Shown here one piece after another: positions 47,242 to 55,802 of a stretch of DNA of 64,000 nt; positions within the stretch are counted from its first letter, which is position 1, and every line of letters starts with the position of its first letter. The stretch is taken from NCBI GenBank assembly GCA_022448945.1, contig JAKVCV010000015.1, positions 1 to 64,000 on the forward strand, read 5' to 3'. A program made the translations under genes and the position numbers. The stretch comes from Saprospiraceae bacterium (GTDB lineage: Bacteria; Bacteroidota; Bacteroidia; Chitinophagales; Saprospiraceae). The notes below the pieces were generated by a model, which had not been told where the DNA came from, did no database searches, and worked only from the letters and a program-made list of their open reading frames with translations.

Positions 47242-47266
47242 GCGCCAAGATTGATTTAAAGAATTA
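47242..47266 (-). promoter_or_regulatory. Shared two-block regulatory element upstream of the C1 peptidase
   Basis: On the minus strand the element reads TAATTCTTTA, five bases, ATCTTGGCGC. The same two blocks with a four-base gap occur at 57685-57708 upstream of the peptide-binding lipoprotein. The TTG inside the second block could act as the -33 box, with the -7-like TACTTTG in the following 25-30 bases. The start codon is 74 bases downstream. Confidence 0.55.
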
Positions 47267-47310
47267 AACATTTAAGATTATATTAAAACAATTCATCAAT
47301 CTCATTATGG

Positions 47311-47418
47311 TCAATCTACTTTTAAAACTTTAATCCCTTCACTAATGCCATTTGACGTCTGAAGATTAGAAACGATGCCATATAGAAAGGCTATAATAAT
47401 CAGCATTGTTTTTAACAT
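47311..47418 (-). CDS. Possible 35-residue hydrophobic peptide gene
   Basis: A minus-strand ATG at 47418 opens a 35-codon frame ending in TGA at 47311. It encodes a peptide that begins MLKTMLIIIAFLYG (a hydrophobic or signal-like stretch) and ends in a charged tail GIKVLKVD. It lies upstream of the peptidase gene on the same strand. It could be a small membrane peptide or a leader, or a chance frame; no homology can be tested here. Confidence 0.3.
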   Translation of the reverse strand: MLKTMLIIIAFLYGIVSNLQTSNGISEGIKVLKVD

Positions 47419-47651
47419 GATAATATAATTTTGTTTCAAAAAAATAATTTTTAGTATACTGCAAAAAACAAAAAACATCTATTTGGATATCGTTAATGGA
47501 ATATTAATTTAATGATTTTTTTATTAAATTTAATTGCGATTCTTAAATTTAATTATGAATTTTAATTAATATTGGATGATATTACCTAGCACAATTATTC
47601 CGTATATAATTACTAGATAATTAAATATTATACTAACCTAAATATAACTGC

Positions 47652-49160
47652 ATGAGAAAATTAATCTATTCAATTTTTATATTACTATTTCCCATTAGTA
47701 TCATTGCTCAAAGCAATGAAGATTCTCATTTTATTTCTTCCAATGGAGTTATATATGCCAAAAATGTAACCGATGACTTCATATTTGGAACTTATAAACT
47801 TGATTTTATAGCTGGAACAGAAAAGAAAATGCTTTTTAATCAAATGAAAGGATCTTTTAGAGCTGGTGGCGTATCTAATACAGCATGGGACAAGGTTAAT
47901 ACAGGTTCTCATTCATTTGCAGCAGGATACAATACTTGGGCATCTGGAAACTATTCTACAGCATTCGGATCTGGTTCAAAAGCAACATCACCTTTTTCGT
48001 TAGCTGTTGGATATAGGGCAAATGCCAACGCTGCTTCTGCAATTGCAATAGGAAGGTCTACGACAGCATCTGGCGAACAATCTGTTGCTCTTGGTTATAA
48101 AACCAATGCTACCGGCAAATCTTCTACTGCTATAGGCAGAGCCTCAACAGCCTCTGGAATCTATTCAACTGCTATGGGATATTACACTATGGCCTCTGGT
48201 GACTATGGAACGGCTATGGGATTTTCTACCTATTCTACCGGAAGCTATGCTACTAGCATGGGCTATTTAGCTGTTGCTTCTGGGAACTACGCTTTTTCGC
48301 AGGGATTTTCTACAGATGCCACAGGAAATTATTCTTCAGCGTTTGGATACCAAGCAAAAGCAGGTGGTGATGCTTCATTAGCTGTGGGATTTTACACTTC
48401 TGCACCATCATTTACAGAGGTAGCAATTGGAACATATAACACCATATATACTCCAGTAAGCACTACTGATTTCCATGCTAACGACCGTGCTTTTGTAATC
48501 GGAAATGGAACTGCTGAAAAACCTAACGATGCATTTTCAGTTTTCAAAAACGGACATGTTGGAATTGGAACAAAATCACCTCCTGTAGCTAATCTCGACA
48601 TTAGACAAACAAGTGGAAACGGACAAAATCCAGGAACTGGGGGAATTAATTTAACTAATGGAACAGATCATTGGAGGATGTATAACAGTAAAAATTATAT
48701 CAGATATAATTTTTCCTCAGATGGAATTAATTACAGTCCGAAAGCATATATTTCTTCTTCTGATGGCAGCTGGAATCAAATAGCAGATATTAGACGCTTA
48801 AAAGATGTAAAACCAATTGGTACAATTTTGTCAAAAATCAAACAATTAAATCCAATCCTATTTCATTATATTGATAATAAAAAAGACACACCTTATTCTT
48901 TTGGATTTGAAGCAAATAAAGTTCAAAGTTTATTCCCCAATACTGTATCACATGAAATCGATGAAACATTATTGGGAATTGATTATAACAAATTTACTGT
49001 AATCTCTATTAAGGCAATACAAGAACAACAGATAATTATTGACAATCAAAAAGCTGAACTTGAAAGATTAAAAAAAATGCATGAATCTACCAACAAAGAA
49101 TTAGCTTCACTTAAAAATGAAATACAAGAGATTAAAACACAATTAAAAGAATCAAATTAG
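47652..49160 (+). CDS. YadA-head repeat protein with S74-type chaperone tail
   Basis: A 502-residue exported protein (signal to residue 20, SIIAQ). Residues 90-257 form twelve perfect 14-residue YadA-type head repeats (consensus A-x-G-x5-ASG-x-Y-S/T, beginning AAGYNTWASGNYST). This left-handed beta-roll normally forms a trimer. A linker leads to an S74 intramolecular chaperone region from about 385: IADIRRLKDVKPIGTIL, then KIKQLNPILF and a C-terminal coiled coil to the end. The autocleavage Ser of the usual SDxRLK motif is Ala here, so self-processing is probably lost. No beta-barrel anchor or type IX sorting domain is present. Confidence 0.85.
   Translation: MRKLIYSIFILLFPISIIAQSNEDSHFISSNGVIYAKNVTDDFIFGTYKLDFIAGTEKKMLFNQMKGSFRAGGVSNTAWDKVNTGSHSFAAGYNTWASGNYSTAFGSGSKATSPFSLAVGYRANANAASAIAIGRSTTASGEQSVALGYKTNATGKSSTAIGRASTASGIYSTAMGYYTMASGDYGTAMGFSTYSTGSYATSMGYLAVASGNYAFSQGFSTDATGNYSSAFGYQAKAGGDASLAVGFYTSAPSFTEVAIGTYNTIYTPVSTTDFHANDRAFVIGNGTAEKPNDAFSVFKNGHVGIGTKSPPVANLDIRQTSGNGQNPGTGGINLTNGTDHWRMYNSKNYIRYNFSSDGINYSPKAYISSSDGSWNQIADIRRLKDVKPIGTILSKIKQLNPILFHYIDNKKDTPYSFGFEANKVQSLFPNTVSHEIDETLLGIDYNKFTVISIKAIQEQQIIIDNQKAELERLKKMHESTNKELASLKNEIQEIKTQLKESN
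47919..48422 (+). repeat. Twelve 42-base head-repeat units
   Basis: The twelve 14-residue repeats of the YadA-like head correspond to twelve 42-base units. All have the same length, though the codon sequences have diverged, so they are old repeats unlikely to recombine easily. Confidence 0.85.
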
Positions 49161-49215
49161 TAGTATTAAATACTCTAAATCTTTTTCCCTTCCAAAATTT
49201 ATCCAAAATAGATAT

Positions 49216-49245
49216 AAAAGTCAGCTGTTTTTAGCTGACTTTTTT
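49216..49245 (+). terminator. Terminator of the S74-chaperone protein gene
   Basis: An 11-base stem (AAAAGTCAGCT at 49216-49226 paired with 49233-49243) has a six-base loop and Ts to 49245. It ends the S74-chaperone gene. Confidence 0.88.
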
Positions 49246-49378
49246 CATTTATAGCACCTTATAAACACGTTTTCTATTAGAAAAAAATCATCATTTTGAT
49301 TTTGAAAACCGCTTCATACCTAAGAAAACGACTCAATATTCTATCCATTTTAAACTTTTTTTTCAGACTTAACTTTTT

Positions 49379-49394
49379 ATTGACATTCGTCAAT
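49379..49394 (+). promoter_or_regulatory. Crp/Fnr-like inverted repeat
   Basis: ATTGAC-N4-GTCAAT is a perfect six-base inverted repeat of the type bound by Crp/Fnr-family regulators. Its centre is about 42-43 bases before the transcription start predicted from the -7 box TAATTTTG at 49416-49423, the usual position of an activator site. The promoter lacks a -33 TTTG box, as expected for an activated promoter. Confidence 0.5.
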
Positions 49395-49570
49395 GGATAG
49401 GCTTTCACATTACTATAATTTTGAAGTATATATATAATGATTACCCCACCCCCCCCACTAAGTCCAAATATTTTTGGATGTCGTTTGATATGATTTAGAA
49501 AATTGAAAAAATAATAAAAACAAACTTTTAAATATAATAGAATCTTTACTTGAACTTACAAATTACAAAA

Positions 49571-52500
49571 ATGATTACAATGTTTAGCACTCATAAAAAT
49601 CATCAAATCTCAATCAATACAATGATACTAAAATCATTCTTGATCCTTTTTGCCATTTGCGCAATGAGTAATTTTAGCTTTGGACAAGCGAGTATTGACA
49701 TACTAGGGAACACAACTTTAATTGCTAATGGCCAAACAAGTATTAGTACAAATGACTATACGAATTTTGGATCAGAAAGAGTCTGTTATGGAACTACAAC
49801 ACATACTTTTACCGTTCAGAACTCTGGTAATATCCCATTGAACATTAATTCTATATCAAGTTCCAACCCAAACTTTACAATATTATCTGCGCCTACTAGC
49901 ATTGCTGTAGGAAGCTCAGATGTTTTTACGGTTGGATTTGACCCATCAATTAATGGAAGTATTAATTCAACAATTACTATAGCAAATAGTGATGTACAAA
50001 ATGATCCTTTTATCTTTAATATCGAAGGAATTGGAATAACCCCAAGCACTGATATTGTAAGAGGAACATCAACGAATTTTGATGGTATCGATGATTACAT
50101 AGATTGCGGTATGTCTATAAATAATAAAATAGACAATCAAACAAATTTTACTGTTGAAGCTTGGGTAAACCTAAACAATGTAACAGGTCAATATAATATT
50201 ATTTCTAATTCGGCTAGTGGTGTTAACAATGGTTTTGAATTAATAGTCAATAATGGAGTTGTATATTTTACTTACCGCGACAATACAGGATCAATTATTT
50301 CAAGTCCTACATTACCAATCTCTGCTGGTGAATGGCATCACGTAGCTGGAGTTTTAAACACTACAAGTATAAATGTTTATGTTGACGGCATAAAAGCTGG
50401 AAATAGTATAATGTCAACTGGAATTAAACCGAGTACATACCCACTAATAATAGGTGGAAATAGTACATTAGGAACATTTAATATAGACGGCAAAATTGAT
50501 GAAATAAGAATCTGGGAAGTTTCACGAGATTATCAACAAATAAGAGAAAACATACATCTCAGTCTTGACGGTTGTGAAAATGGATTAGTTGCTTACTATC
50601 AATGTAATAGTACTGGATCTACGCTTATAAATAATTTAGGTACTGGTCATAATGGAACGCTAGTCAATGGCACTATTAAAGCCTCATCTGAAATTAATTT
50701 AGGTAACGATGTTTCTGGAAATTCAACAAGTGAAACGATAGCATCAATTCCAGGTGGGGTAAGCCTTCAGAACTTTAATGCTGCAAATCTCAGTATGAAT
50801 TTTGTCAGACATTCAGGATTTGAAGATGTTACGGTAACATACCAGGCTTTCACTCCAAATACAACTAATGGTTCCTCCGGAGTATTAAATTTAGACAATT
50901 CAATATGGACAGTTAATAAATCTTCAAAAACAGAAGATATGCTTGTCGATTATACTTTTATTTTTCCACCTAATACGTTGACAAGTACTGAATATAGTAA
51001 ATATGGTTTATATTGGAGAGCAATGAATCAAACTGGTGATTGGACAAAAATTTCAACCGCACATTCTGCCACTACAAATTCTGTAGGATTTGGCAAAATT
51101 GCGCTTGAAGGACAATTTATGGTTGTTCAGGAATCTGAAACTATGGTATCTGATGTACGTGGAAATATGTATGAATTTGATGGAATAGATGATTATATAA
51201 ATGTTACCAATACTCCTTCTTTTAATTTTGAGACTAGATTTTCTTTAGAATGCTGGTTCAAAACCAATACTATTTCAAACACTAATAAAGTGTTAATAGC
51301 AAAGGAAGTAACAGACGATGCAGAAGGATTTACAGTATCTGTAGCTAACAATAACATATATTTTAATTTCCCAGGAATTGGATCTCTTACGAGTAATGGT
51401 ATTCAACTAAATCAATGGCACCATGTGGTAGCGGTATTTGATTTTGGAAATGCATACTTATACCTTGATGGCGTTCTTGTATCTACTGGATTTTTTGAAT
51501 ATAATTTTAATACTACAGAAAATTTATACATTGGAGCAAGACACCTGAATTCGGGTGGTGGAAATATTGAGCATTTTGATGGTGCAATTGATGAAGTTAG
51601 AATTTGGAATACAGTTCGTACTCAAAATGAAATACGTGAGAACATACATTTAACTTTACGTGGAAATGAACCAGGATTAATTGCTTATTATCAATTCAAT
51701 AATGATTTATCAGTTGGAACGACAGATGGAGTAATTGATGCAATGTCATTATCTAATGGAAGCACATTGGGCATGAACAATTCTAATTATTTAGGATCTG
51801 AAGCAGCTGTTGCTGGTGGAAGATCAGACAGAACAACTATTCCTGCTTCAGGACCACTGAATGTATATTTCACGAATACAGACGTAAAAATAAACTTCAA
51901 TTCAACTACACCAAATGGAGAAATTGTTGTATATCGATTGGAAACTGAAAAGCCACATGGTTGGAATACTATTGGTGGAGATGTTGATAATGAATACTTT
52001 ATTGTGAAAAACTTTGGCGCAAATCAATCTTTTAACCCGTTAATTGACTTAACGTTTAATAGATTAAATTATATCTCTCAAGATGATGTGGCATTAATTC
52101 AGTCTGCTTCACCATTAAAATTATTCAAACGTGGCAGCAATGACTATGGTGCAACTTGGGGGAATTCACAAGGTGGAGCCGAATCAACAATTGCTGGATC
52201 TGTAGGATCTGCTACTTATGATCCTGATAACAATTTAACTTCTTTTTCGCAATTTGTTATCGTTAATTTCAACAATAATTCTTTAATGTCCGTAGAATTA
52301 TTGGACTTTGAGGCAGAACGTAAAGATGTTGATAATGTAGAAATTAGCTGGACAACTTCTAGCGAAAAAAACAGTATAGGTTTTCATGTAGAAGTAATGT
52401 ATGATGGGTCTCAGGAATTTAAAAGCATTTCTTATAGCGATGCAAACGGAAATGCAAATACTGGTTATGCATATAATATAAATCATAGTAATAGTTTCCC

Positions 52501-52858
52501 TGGTGTAAGTTATTATCGATTAAAAATCATGAATTATGATGGCTCATTCTCGTTCTCTGAAATCAAAGCTGTAGAAGGAAAAGGAGAAACAGCTTCTTAT
52601 GTCGATTTAACCTTTTATCCGAACCCCGTACAGGAAACGCTTAAGGTACGTTTCGACAAACTTTCTGATGATATCAATAGCACAGTGATTCAAATAATTA
52701 ATCTAAATGGTAAAGTTATTAGAGAATCTACAAGGAGCTTAACGTCTTATGAGGTATTAGAAATAAATAACATTAGTGACTTATCTCCATCTGTCTACCT
52801 GATATCACTAAACTTGGATAATGGACAGAATATTGTAAAAAGATTTATTAAAATGTAA
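49571..52858 (+). CDS. Type IX-secreted LamG-domain surface protein
   Basis: About 1,095 residues, taking the ATG at 49571. A TTG seven codons earlier is open, and an ATG at 49622 gives the cleanest signal peptide. After the signal come an ASH-like repeat domain (YGTTTHTFTVQNSGN, GFDPSINGS), a first LamG-like jelly-roll (NFDGIDDYIDCG, then EAWVNLNN, DEIRIWEVSR), a middle region, and a second LamG-like domain (YEFDGIDDYINV, CWFKTN, DEVRIWNTVR). A fibronectin-like stretch (ISWTTSSEKNSIGFHVEV) follows, then the C-terminal sorting domain VDLTFYPNPVQETLKVRF ending in VKRFIKM, which directs type IX secretion and surface attachment. It is likely an adhesin or glycan-binding protein. Confidence 0.88.
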   Translation: MITMFSTHKNHQISINTMILKSFLILFAICAMSNFSFGQASIDILGNTTLIANGQTSISTNDYTNFGSERVCYGTTTHTFTVQNSGNIPLNINSISSSNPNFTILSAPTSIAVGSSDVFTVGFDPSINGSINSTITIANSDVQNDPFIFNIEGIGITPSTDIVRGTSTNFDGIDDYIDCGMSINNKIDNQTNFTVEAWVNLNNVTGQYNIISNSASGVNNGFELIVNNGVVYFTYRDNTGSIISSPTLPISAGEWHHVAGVLNTTSINVYVDGIKAGNSIMSTGIKPSTYPLIIGGNSTLGTFNIDGKIDEIRIWEVSRDYQQIRENIHLSLDGCENGLVAYYQCNSTGSTLINNLGTGHNGTLVNGTIKASSEINLGNDVSGNSTSETIASIPGGVSLQNFNAANLSMNFVRHSGFEDVTVTYQAFTPNTTNGSSGVLNLDNSIWTVNKSSKTEDMLVDYTFIFPPNTLTSTEYSKYGLYWRAMNQTGDWTKISTAHSATTNSVGFGKIALEGQFMVVQESETMVSDVRGNMYEFDGIDDYINVTNTPSFNFETRFSLECWFKTNTISNTNKVLIAKEVTDDAEGFTVSVANNNIYFNFPGIGSLTSNGIQLNQWHHVVAVFDFGNAYLYLDGVLVSTGFFEYNFNTTENLYIGARHLNSGGGNIEHFDGAIDEVRIWNTVRTQNEIRENIHLTLRGNEPGLIAYYQFNNDLSVGTTDGVIDAMSLSNGSTLGMNNSNYLGSEAAVAGGRSDRTTIPASGPLNVYFTNTDVKINFNSTTPNGEIVVYRLETEKPHGWNTIGGDVDNEYFIVKNFGANQSFNPLIDLTFNRLNYISQDDVALIQSASPLKLFKRGSNDYGATWGNSQGGAESTIAGSVGSATYDPDNNLTSFSQFVIVNFNNNSLMSVELLDFEAERKDVDNVEISWTTSSEKNSIGFHVEVMYDGSQEFKSISYSDANGNANTGYAYNINHSNSFPGVSYYRLKIMNYDGSFSFSEIKAVEGKGETASYVDLTFYPNPVQETLKVRFDKLSDDINSTVIQIINLNGKVIRESTRSLTSYEVLEINNISDLSPSVYLISLNLDNGQNIVKRFIKM

Positions 52859-52963
52859 ATATATTAGAATATAGTCTAACAGTGAGTAAATTTTAAATTG
52901 CAATAAATTACACTTAAAAATTACTAAAGAGATTTAACAGTTAGACTTAAAAAAGAATGAAAG

Positions 52964-53002
52964 AAAGAAGGGGATTTCCTTAATTGGAAATCCCCTTCTT
53001 TT
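52964..53002. terminator. Bidirectional terminator between the LamG protein and clpS
   Basis: A perfect 16-base stem (52964-52979 with 52986-53001) has a six-base loop. It is purine-rich on the left and pyrimidine-rich on the right. It lies between convergent genes. Confidence 0.9.
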
Positions 53003-53024
53003 AATTTAAAAATTAAGGAATAAT

Positions 53025-53321
53025 TCAGGAATCAATAACAACAGATAGTCCTCTATTGAGCAAAGCCTCTTTATATGGTTTGAGCTCTTTTAATGATCCT
53101 GTTTTAACAGTCGCTTTACCTTTAAAATGGATAAGATAGCTTAGTTGTTCAGCCTGAGTTGTATTATGGCTGCAAATTTCAACAAAACATTGTATCACCC
53201 AATCAAAGGTATTCTGATCGTCATTATAGACTACCAGTTTGGAATGGCTACCAATTAACTCCCGTATGGCAAATTCTTCTTCCTTGTCTTGCCAGTGCGT
53301 GGTTTTGGTGTTTTCTAGCAT
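53025..53321 (-). CDS. clpS: ClpS adaptor protein
   Basis: A 98-residue ClpS, the adaptor that delivers N-degron substrates to ClpA/ClpC-type unfoldases. It has LVVYNDDQNTFDWVI near residues 30-44, the AEQLSYLIHFKGKATVKTG region, and an ending like the family (LNRGLSVVID). The N-terminal extension is typical. The Asp-Asp (NDD) that binds the N-terminal residue is present. ClpA/ClpC is not in the window; ClpX, encoded 14 kb away, is not the usual partner. The gene ends at a shared terminator. Confidence 0.92.
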   Translation of the reverse strand: MLENTKTTHWQDKEEEFAIRELIGSHSKLVVYNDDQNTFDWVIQCFVEICSHNTTQAEQLSYLIHFKGKATVKTGSLKELKPYKEALLNRGLSVVIDS

Positions 53322-53565
53322 GTTTTATCTATTTACTTGGATTAAATTATTCCAAGTTATTAAGAAATGGGTTATTTTTAGCCAAAAATAGCTCCTGCAA
53401 TACAAGAGCTAAACAAAGTCGGGATATACAATATAATAAAAACAATTTTAAAAAGCAAGAAATCCGCAATAAACTTTAAGTTTAAATTAAAAAGAAAGCC
53501 ATATTGTTGATTTTAAAACCGAAATGGACGTGAAAATTTGAATAAAATTTTCCTTCAATAAAGTA

Positions 53566-54669
53566 TTAATCAATAGGAAATTTCAGTTCTTTTTTGGATT
53601 GAGAATTTATATCTGAAGATAAAGCATTGTTACCCATCCAATATAAAGATCCATCATGTTTTTTATGTATCACTTTTGCATTTTTAAATTGTAGCAACAA
53701 AAAACTAAGGTCTAAAACCCCCCACCCTTTCTTTTTACTTGAAAATTTAGACAGGCCTGGTCTGGCAGAATGATTTTTCATTCCTTGTTGCCATTCTTTG
53801 AAAAACAAATCAAGTGTAAAATCTAACCTGGAGGTTTCAGGATTAAAGATTAAGGGTGTAATATTGCTATTATATTGAACAGTCCAATGTGCAGTATTCA
53901 AAGTCAATGCCATTGATTTTATACCCATTGCTGCATTTTTATACCCTTTACCTTTATCTCCAAACATATAATGTTTTTCAGGAGTGTGATGATATTCATC
54001 TTTTCTTCCCCATGGATAATTTTTTGTTAATGTTTTAGATGTAGCTAATAAATCTGATTTATTAGCTGCTGCAATTAAATAATAAACTTTTAAATCATAA
54101 GTTGAATGTTGATTAAACCTTGAACACTCAAGAGACTGACAATTTACAACAAGAGCTACATTAAGATAAAAACGAATTTCATTAATAGCTGGAGCAAATT
54201 CAGCATCTTCCACGGAAAACCTAAGCATCTGTATTTTATCAGCACGATCAACAGCTTTAAGGTCAAAACCATTCAACATAGTAATATATTGATCTTTATC
54301 TTGTAAACCCTCTGGTGCAGTTACTGATACTTCTATACGTTTTGTTAAAAGTTGTTTTTCTTTGCCATAAAGCTTTATTGATACTACTCCATTATGAAAT
54401 CCTACATCAGGAGTTTCAACAAAAGAATAATGAGATGTATAATGAGTACTATCAGCTCCCAACCCCGATGCACTTACATGAAATGATTGTATTTTGTCAT
54501 TTTTAATATCAACATAATTCCCCAATCTGTTTATTCTATGATTGTAAGTCCAACTATGTTCAAACCCTCTCCATATAATAGTTTGATGCACATTTTTTTG
54601 AGCAACAAGTTCTTGTAAGAATAAACAAAATAGGAAAAAAAATAAAACAATATATCGTGTCATGGTCAT
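53566..54669 (-). CDS. Secreted protein of unknown function
   Basis: A 367-residue protein with a signal peptide (to about residue 23, ELVAQ). The mature part appears all-beta in the first half (IIWRGFEHSWTYNHRINRLG, then many alternating hydrophobic strands) and mixed later. It includes a polar PWGRKDEYHHTPEKHYMFG block near 220-238 and a TLDLFFKEWQQGM helix near the end. Two Cys in NCQSLECSRF could pair. I do not recognise a family and see no partner gene. It may be a periplasmic or surface protein. Confidence 0.7.
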   Translation of the reverse strand: MTMTRYIVLFFFLFCLFLQELVAQKNVHQTIIWRGFEHSWTYNHRINRLGNYVDIKNDKIQSFHVSASGLGADSTHYTSHYSFVETPDVGFHNGVVSIKLYGKEKQLLTKRIEVSVTAPEGLQDKDQYITMLNGFDLKAVDRADKIQMLRFSVEDAEFAPAINEIRFYLNVALVVNCQSLECSRFNQHSTYDLKVYYLIAAANKSDLLATSKTLTKNYPWGRKDEYHHTPEKHYMFGDKGKGYKNAAMGIKSMALTLNTAHWTVQYNSNITPLIFNPETSRLDFTLDLFFKEWQQGMKNHSARPGLSKFSSKKKGWGVLDLSFLLLQFKNAKVIHKKHDGSLYWMGNNALSSDINSQSKKELKFPID

Positions 54670-54999
54670 ACAATACGGATCTTAAAAAATCAATCTTCAT
54701 AAGAAAAAAACTGCAAAAAATTTCTTCTGATAAATTGCATGAAATGTGATTTTCTTTAGCTAATTATCAATAAACAAATTCAAAAATATGCAATTTATTA
54801 ATACCATCAAATCTAAACTGGATAAAGTAATGATAAGTAGCTTTTAAAACAATATAAATACAATGCTATAGAGATTTTGAATAAAAAAAACAAAGAACTA
54901 AATTACTATTCTTAAATAAATTTTATTTGGTTTAACTTTGGGACAATATAAAAGAACTCAGAATTAGATTTTATTCAGCTTTAATCATTTTAAATAAAT
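54670..54999. other. Divergent promoter region
   Basis: This 330-base region separates the minus-strand secreted protein from the plus-strand lipoprotein. A -7 box TAACTTTG at 54933-54940, 59 bases before the lipoprotein start, is visible, without a -33 box. No gene or hairpin is seen. Confidence 0.45.
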
Positions 55000-55719
55000 A
55001 TGAAAAAAATAATCTTTTATGCACTCATTATCCCCCTTATCATTAGTTGTTGGGATATTCAAACGGGAAAACCAATTACAGGGGTCGCTCCTGGTATTTG
55101 GCGAGGTCAATTTACAATAGATGGTCAAGCAATCCCTATTATGTTTGAAGTGTTGAACACCGATAATAATAAACAAATTGAAGTTGTCTTTAAAACTGCT
55201 GAACAACAACTTAAAGCTGATAGTGTTAGAGTATGGGGGGATACAATGTTTATCGATTTCAAAAAAGCTAATACTCAATTAAAAGTCGTTTGCCAAATCG
55301 ACCAAATGGATGGCTTCCTATATGACAAATCTGGGATTGAATACCCGATTGTTTTTGCTGGTCACCATGCAATTTTACATCGTTTTCCTGACATTAGAAA
55401 GACACCCAAAGCAGATTTAACTGGAGACTGGGAAATTACAGCATACGAATCTCAAGACTCTAGAATAACAGGACGTCTAAGACTTGTAACACAAGAAAAT
55501 AAAATAAATGGACTTTTAATGATAGATAGTAATGAAAAGATAACTATTGAGGGTTGTGTCCAAGGAACATCAATTTATTTATCAGGATTTAATGGCAAAA
55601 CAGTTTGCTTATTAAAAGCTACAATTAAAAATAGCAAAACATTGGTTTCTGGGACATTGATAACAAACAAAAAAAGTTTATTTTGGGAAGCAACATCATC
55701 AGCAGGGGTTATAAAGTAA
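55000..55719 (+). CDS. Lipoprotein resembling the N-terminal domain of TlpA-type proteins
   Basis: A 239-residue lipoprotein (Cys17 in IISCWD). Its pattern, PGIWRGQFTIDGQAIPIMFEV early, GDWEITAYE in the middle, GRLRLV, IEGCVQGTSIYLSGFNGKT, LLKA and LFWEATS near the end, follows the N-terminal beta domain that in Bacteroidota often precedes a TlpA-like thioredoxin domain. Here the thioredoxin part is absent: the gene stops at 55719, and there is no CxxC. So it looks like a stand-alone version of that domain, and no redox activity is implied. The family relation is my inference from pattern. Confidence 0.55.
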   Translation: MKKIIFYALIIPLIISCWDIQTGKPITGVAPGIWRGQFTIDGQAIPIMFEVLNTDNNKQIEVVFKTAEQQLKADSVRVWGDTMFIDFKKANTQLKVVCQIDQMDGFLYDKSGIEYPIVFAGHHAILHRFPDIRKTPKADLTGDWEITAYESQDSRITGRLRLVTQENKINGLLMIDSNEKITIEGCVQGTSIYLSGFNGKTVCLLKATIKNSKTLVSGTLITNKKSLFWEATSSAGVIK

Positions 55720-55745
55720 ATGTTTCAAATTTATATATAAAATAA

Positions 55746-55777
55746 AATAGGCTGCCAGTAAAACCTAGCAGCCTATT
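55746..55777. terminator. Terminator between convergent lipoprotein and OppA-type genes
   Basis: A perfect 10-base stem (AATAGGCTGC at 55746-55755 with 55768-55777) has a 12-base loop. T tracts are short on both sides, so it is weaker than the other bidirectional terminators. Confidence 0.65.
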
Positions 55778-55802
55778 ATGTGTATTCTTTGTGAGAGAAA
55801 AA

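Larger units (their letters stand above)
47169..47651. other. Intergenic region between diverging genes
   Basis: This 483-base region holds the two-block element at 47242-47266, a small hydrophobic ORF at 47311-47418 and AT-rich DNA before the S74-chaperone gene. No RNA gene is evident. Confidence 0.5.
49161..49570. other. Intergenic region upstream of the LamG protein
   Basis: This stretch has the terminator at 49216-49245, a Crp/Fnr-like inverted repeat at 49379-49394, a -7 box TAATTTTG at 49416-49423 and a C4AC8 tract at 49444-49456. No extra gene is visible. Confidence 0.6.

Noticed and set aside
53383-53417. Possible clpS promoter on the minus strand
   Set aside because: The -7 match is good, but the nearest CAAA is 23 bases away, outside the usual spacing.
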